This document shows positions 61,104-64,000 of a stretch of DNA of 64,000 nt, one piece after another. The DNA comes from Actinoplanes sp. KI2 (GTDB lineage: Bacteria; Actinomycetota; Actinomycetes; Mycobacteriales; Micromonosporaceae). Below the pieces are notes generated by a model. That model did no database searches. It saw nothing but the letters and a program-made list of their open reading frames with translations, and was not told the origin of the DNA. The first letter of the stretch is position 1; each line of letters begins with the position of its first letter. Position numbers and translations under genes: made by a program. The stretch is taken from positions 124,001-188,000 of the forward strand of contig NZ_JAOSZE010000001.1 of the NCBI RefSeq assembly GCF_025630775.1, written 5' to 3'.

Positions 61104-61219
61104 GGGCTGTTTTGTTTCCACTGGACCGCCCCCACCCTGTTTGGGTGGGGGCGAGCCAAGCACCCCGGTACGACAATTTCCGCCAGTGTCCACAACCCGA
61201 GCTGTCAGGAGGCGTTCAT
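61104..61219 (+). ncRNA. Structured leader, copy 1
   Basis: A GGGCTGTTTTG entry is followed by an 11-bp hairpin (CGCCCCCACCC/GGGTGGGGGCG at 61127-61153, TGTTT loop), then AAGCACCCCGGTACGACAA, GTCCACAACCC and a CAGGAGG ribosome site 7 bp before an ATG. The same order of elements recurs in copy 2. The outer stem is not kept here. Confidence 0.5.
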
Positions 61220-61339
61220 ATGGCGCGCTCTCCCGTCCGGGCGCCGGGCCGGCTCCACGCCGACTTAGCTCGCTCCGGCGCCAAGCCGGGCGCGCCGCCG
61301 CCGGTCTCGCAGCGTGGACGCCTCCGTCCCGGCTCGTGA
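61220..61339 (+). CDS. Small ORF behind leader copy 1
   Basis: A 39-residue basic peptide (MARSPVRAPGRLHADLARSG start) has a strong ribosome site (CAGGAGG). No homology is recognised. It may be a translated small protein, a leader peptide, or the stub of a gene lost after duplication of the leader. Confidence 0.3.
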   Translation: MARSPVRAPGRLHADLARSGAKPGAPPPVSQRGRLRPGS

Positions 61340-61554
61340 CCACAGCGCCCACATCGCGAGAGCCAACCCCTGTCCCCGCCTGACATTCCCCCAAACCCCC
61401 TCGCTGGCGCTGGCGCAGCCGCAACCATGAAGAGTTCCTGCGCACACCGCGCATTTCCGCTTCAAGGTCGTGGGTGCGGGCGTCGACCTAGAAGGGTTTG
61501 AGCGAGACATCCGGCCAGCGCGCGAGACTCAGAACGGCAAGGCGCGAATTTTGA

Positions 61555-61673
61555 GGGCTGTTTGTCTTCCGCGGGCCACCCCCACCCTTGTTGGGTGGGG
61601 CCGACTGAAGCACGGCGGTACGACGAAACAGCCGCGATCGTCCACAACCCCGAGCCGCGAACCAGGAGAGAAG
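61555..61673 (+). ncRNA. Structured leader of the dehydrogenase gene, copy 2
   Basis: GGCTGTTT (61556-61563) can pair with AAACAGCC (61626-61633). This outer stem encloses a CCCCACCC/GGGTGGGG hairpin (61580-61600, TTGTT loop) and AAGCACGGCGGTACGACG. TCCACAACCCC and a CCAGGAGAG ribosome site follow, leading to the ATG at 61674. Shape and placement suggest a cis-acting regulatory RNA. Confidence 0.55.
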
Positions 61674-63092
61674 ATGCAGAACTTCATCGCCGGGGCGTCC
61701 GTCGACGCCGTGGATGGTAAGACCAGCGATGTCATCGATCCCAGCACCGGTGCGGTCTACGCGGAGGCGCCGCTCTCCGGCGCGACCGATGTGGACAACG
61801 CCGTCAAGGCGGCCCGGGCGGCGTTCGAGACCTGGCGGGCCACTACGCCCAGCGAGCGGCAGCGTGCTCTCTTGAAGATCGCCGACGCGATCGAGGCGCG
61901 GGCCGACGAGATCGTCGCGGTGGAGAGCCGGAACACCGGCAAGCCGATCCAGCTGACGCTGGACGAGGAGATCCCGCCGATGATCGACCAGATCCGGTTC
62001 TTCGCGGGCGCCGCGCGGGTGCTGGAGGGCAGGTCGGCCGGCGAGTACATGGCCGGGCACACCTCGATGATCCGGCGCGAGCCGATCGGGGTCTGCGGGC
62101 AGGTCGCGCCCTGGAACTACCCGATGATGATGGCGGTCTGGAAGTTCGCTCCGGCGATCGCGGCCGGCAACACGGTCGTGCTCAAGCCGTCGGACACCAC
62201 CCCGGCCTCGACCCTGCTGCTCGCCGAGATCGCCAACGAGTTCCTGCCGCCGGGCGTGTTCAACGTGCTCACCGGCGACCGGGACACCGGCCGGGCGCTG
62301 GTCGACCACGAGGACGTCGACATGGTGTCGATCACCGGCAGCGTACGGGCCGGGATGGAGGTGGCCGGCTCGGCGGCGCGCGACCTCAAGCGGGTGCACC
62401 TGGAACTGGGCGGCAAGGCGCCGGTGATCGTCTTCGACGACGCGGATCTGGAGGCGGCGGCCGAGGCCATCGCGATCGCCGGCTACTTCAACGCCGGGCA
62501 GGACTGCACGGCCGCGACCCGGGTGCTGGTCGGGCCCGGCCTGCACGACGACTTCGTCGCCGCCCTCGCCGACCAGGCCCGGAGCATCAAGACCGCGCCG
62601 CCGTCCGACACCGACGCGCTGTACGGCCCGGTCAACTCGGCGGCGCAGTTGTCGAAGGTGGCCGGCTTCATCGACCGGCTTCCCGACCACGCATCGCTCA
62701 ACGCCGGCGGCCAGCGGGTGGGAGATGCCGGATATTTCTACGCACCAACCGTCGTCTCCGGTCTGAGCCAGCAGGACGAGATCATCCAGAACGAGGTGTT
62801 CGGGCCGGTCATCACCGTGCAGCGGTTCACCGCCGAGGACGAGGCGCTGCGCTGGGCGAACGGCGTGAAGTACGGCCTCGCGTCCAGCGTCTGGACCAAG
62901 GACCACGGCCGGGCCATGCGGATGGCGAAGCGGCTCGACTTCGGCTGCGTCTGGATCAACACGCACATCCCGCTGGTGGCCGAGATGCCGCACGGCGGTT
63001 TCAAGCATTCCGGGTACGGCAAGGACCTGTCGATGTACGGCCTCGAGGACTACACCCGGATCAAGCACGTCATGTCGAACATCGAGGCGTGA
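61674..63092 (+). CDS. Gamma-aminobutyraldehyde dehydrogenase (ALDH family)
   Basis: A 472-residue NAD(P)+-dependent aldehyde dehydrogenase. Catalytic Cys278 is in NAGQDCTA and general-base Glu244 in HLELGGKAP; the cofactor loop is SITGSVRAG and the oxyanion Asn lies in PWNYP. The sequence is closest to PatD/PuuC-like aminobutyraldehyde dehydrogenases, which oxidise 4-aminobutanal from putrescine to GABA. The GABA aminotransferase gene begins 1 bp after its stop, so the pair forms a putrescine-to-succinate-semialdehyde route. It is headed by the structured leader. Confidence 0.88.
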   Translation: MQNFIAGASVDAVDGKTSDVIDPSTGAVYAEAPLSGATDVDNAVKAARAAFETWRATTPSERQRALLKIADAIEARADEIVAVESRNTGKPIQLTLDEEIPPMIDQIRFFAGAARVLEGRSAGEYMAGHTSMIRREPIGVCGQVAPWNYPMMMAVWKFAPAIAAGNTVVLKPSDTTPASTLLLAEIANEFLPPGVFNVLTGDRDTGRALVDHEDVDMVSITGSVRAGMEVAGSAARDLKRVHLELGGKAPVIVFDDADLEAAAEAIAIAGYFNAGQDCTAATRVLVGPGLHDDFVAALADQARSIKTAPPSDTDALYGPVNSAAQLSKVAGFIDRLPDHASLNAGGQRVGDAGYFYAPTVVSGLSQQDEIIQNEVFGPVITVQRFTAEDEALRWANGVKYGLASSVWTKDHGRAMRMAKRLDFGCVWINTHIPLVAEMPHGGFKHSGYGKDLSMYGLEDYTRIKHVMSNIEA

Positions 63093-63093
63093 G

Positions 63094-64000
63094 ATGACCA
63101 GGTTATTTCACAAGGGCATCGAGCAGCGCCGCCTGCTGAAGACCGAGATCCCGGGACCGCTCTCCCGGGAACGGCACGCCCGCCGGCAGAAGGAGGTTCC
63201 GGCCGGCTTCGGCATCACGCTGCCGATCTTCGTCGAGCGGGCCGGCGGCGGCATCGTCGTGGACGTCGACGGCAACCATCTGGTCGACCTGGGCTGCGGG
63301 ATCGCGGTGACCAGCGTCGGCGCGTCCGACCCGAACGTGGTCGAGCGGGTCCGGGAGCAGGCCGGGCGCTTCACCCACACCTGCTTCATGGTCACCGAGT
63401 ACGACGGCTTCGTCGACGTGGCCGCGGCGCTCAACCGGCTGACCCCGGGTGACCACGAGAAACGTACGGCGCTGTTCACCACCGGGGCCGAGGCGGTGGA
63501 GAACGCCGTCAAGATCTCCCGGGCGTACACCGGCCGGCCCGCGGTGGTGGTCTTCGATCACGCCTACCACGGGCGTACGTCGCTGACCATGGCGATGACC
63601 GCGAAGCAGATGCCGTACAAGCACTCGTTCGGCCCGTTCTCCCCGGAGATCCACCGGGTGCCGACGGCCGACCCGTTCCGCGGCGCCGGCACCGATGACG
63701 CGTTCGCCCGCTTCGCCGACGTGCTGCGCACTCAGATCGGGGTTGACCGGGTCGCGTGCGTGGTGGCCGAGCCGATCGCCGGCGAGGGCGGCTTCGTCGT
63801 CCCCGCGCCCGGCTTCCTCGCCAAGGTCGCCGAGTTCTGCCGGGAGAACGGGATCGTCTTCGTGGCCGACGAGGTGCAGACCGGGCTCGCCCGCACCGGC
63901 ACCATGTTCGCGGTCGAGCACGAGGGCATCGTGCCCGACCTGGTGTGCACGGCGAAGGCGCTCGGCGGCGGCCTGCCGCTCTCCGCCGTGACCGGCCGCG
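63094..64000 (+). CDS. gabT: 4-aminobutyrate aminotransferase, 3' partial
   Basis: The ATG lies 1 bp after the dehydrogenase stop and the frame runs off the window. About 302 residues are visible: GCGIAVTSVGASDPNVVE, the PLP phosphate loop TTGAEAVENAVKI, FDHAYHGRTSLTMAMT, the AEPIAGEGGF stretch, VADEVQTGLARTG, and CTAKALGGGLPLS with the probable PLP Lys. It transfers the GABA amino group to 2-oxoglutarate. Codon 4 is TTA (63103-63105), a rare codon read by the bldA tRNA in filamentous actinomycetes, which could tie it to development. Confidence 0.93.
   Translation, partial: MTRLFHKGIEQRRLLKTEIPGPLSRERHARRQKEVPAGFGITLPIFVERAGGGIVVDVDGNHLVDLGCGIAVTSVGASDPNVVERVREQAGRFTHTCFMVTEYDGFVDVAAALNRLTPGDHEKRTALFTTGAEAVENAVKISRAYTGRPAVVVFDHAYHGRTSLTMAMTAKQMPYKHSFGPFSPEIHRVPTADPFRGAGTDDAFARFADVLRTQIGVDRVACVVAEPIAGEGGFVVPAPGFLAKVAEFCRENGIVFVADEVQTGLARTGTMFAVEHEGIVPDLVCTAKALGGGLPLSAVTGR

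Overview
The window is high-GC actinobacterial DNA, most likely from a filamentous member of the Micromonosporaceae such as Actinoplanes. This is inferred from strong G/C third-position bias, GTG starts, TTA as a rare codon, many secreted polysaccharide-active enzymes with ricin-type or cellulose-binding modules, an LpqY-SugABC-type transporter, PucR and LAL regulators, and an IdeR/DmdR-like iron box. No rRNA, intact IS or CRISPR array was seen. Two tRNA genes (Ser-GCT, Arg-ACG) lie near 18.0-18.2 kb.

Layout. 1-4.9 kb: the end of a secreted chitinase, a quinone oxidoreductase, an NlpC/P60 hydrolase, a frameshifted acetyltransferase and a YbhB-like protein. 5-9.8 kb: a methyltransferase divergent from two multi-pass glycosyltransferases; the second is MptB-like and carries a 27-bp minisatellite. 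9.9-17.9 kb: methyltransferase, aldo/keto reductase, FhuF-like ferric reductase behind iron boxes, an unusual XRE-peptide deformylase fusion, flavohaemoglobin, CPBP membrane protein and a disordered protein with an EcsC-like end. 18-25 kb: tRNAs followed by an accessory region with a WXG100-like secretion module, a separate nucleotidyltransferase-fold toxin candidate, probable immunity genes, a decayed xis/int pair and remnants of two further toxin modules, each followed by a small EF-Tu-domain-2-like gene. 25-35 kb: a large Ig/IPT secreted protein and a run of lineage-specific genes: paralogous GRIHQW proteins, a sigma-like protein without region 4, a GT2 synthase next to a DivIVA-like coiled coil, an orphan helicase-associated domain and two secreted glycine-rich proteins.

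35-48 kb: an MFS exporter and its divergent TetR regulator, a GH127 arabinofuranosidase with six ricin repeats, a secreted lipase, a CYTH protein, a shortened flavin monooxygenase, a LAL regulator and a second toxin/immunity-like pair. 48-56 kb: a serine hydrolase, a CE15 glucuronoyl esterase with a CBM2 behind a CebR-like box, and an LpqY-SugABC trehalose-type ABC operon. 56-64 kb: a TIGR00027-type methyltransferase, DUF2752 and RDD membrane proteins, and a GABA/polyamine catabolic locus (PucR regulator, amino acid permease, aminobutyraldehyde dehydrogenase, gabT cut by the window edge). The dehydrogenase has a structured leader whose hairpin and tail are duplicated 450 bp upstream.

The best candidates for something undescribed are the duplicated leader RNA, the XRE-deformylase fusion, the split toxin with its graveyard of modules, and the GT2/DivIVA-like locus.
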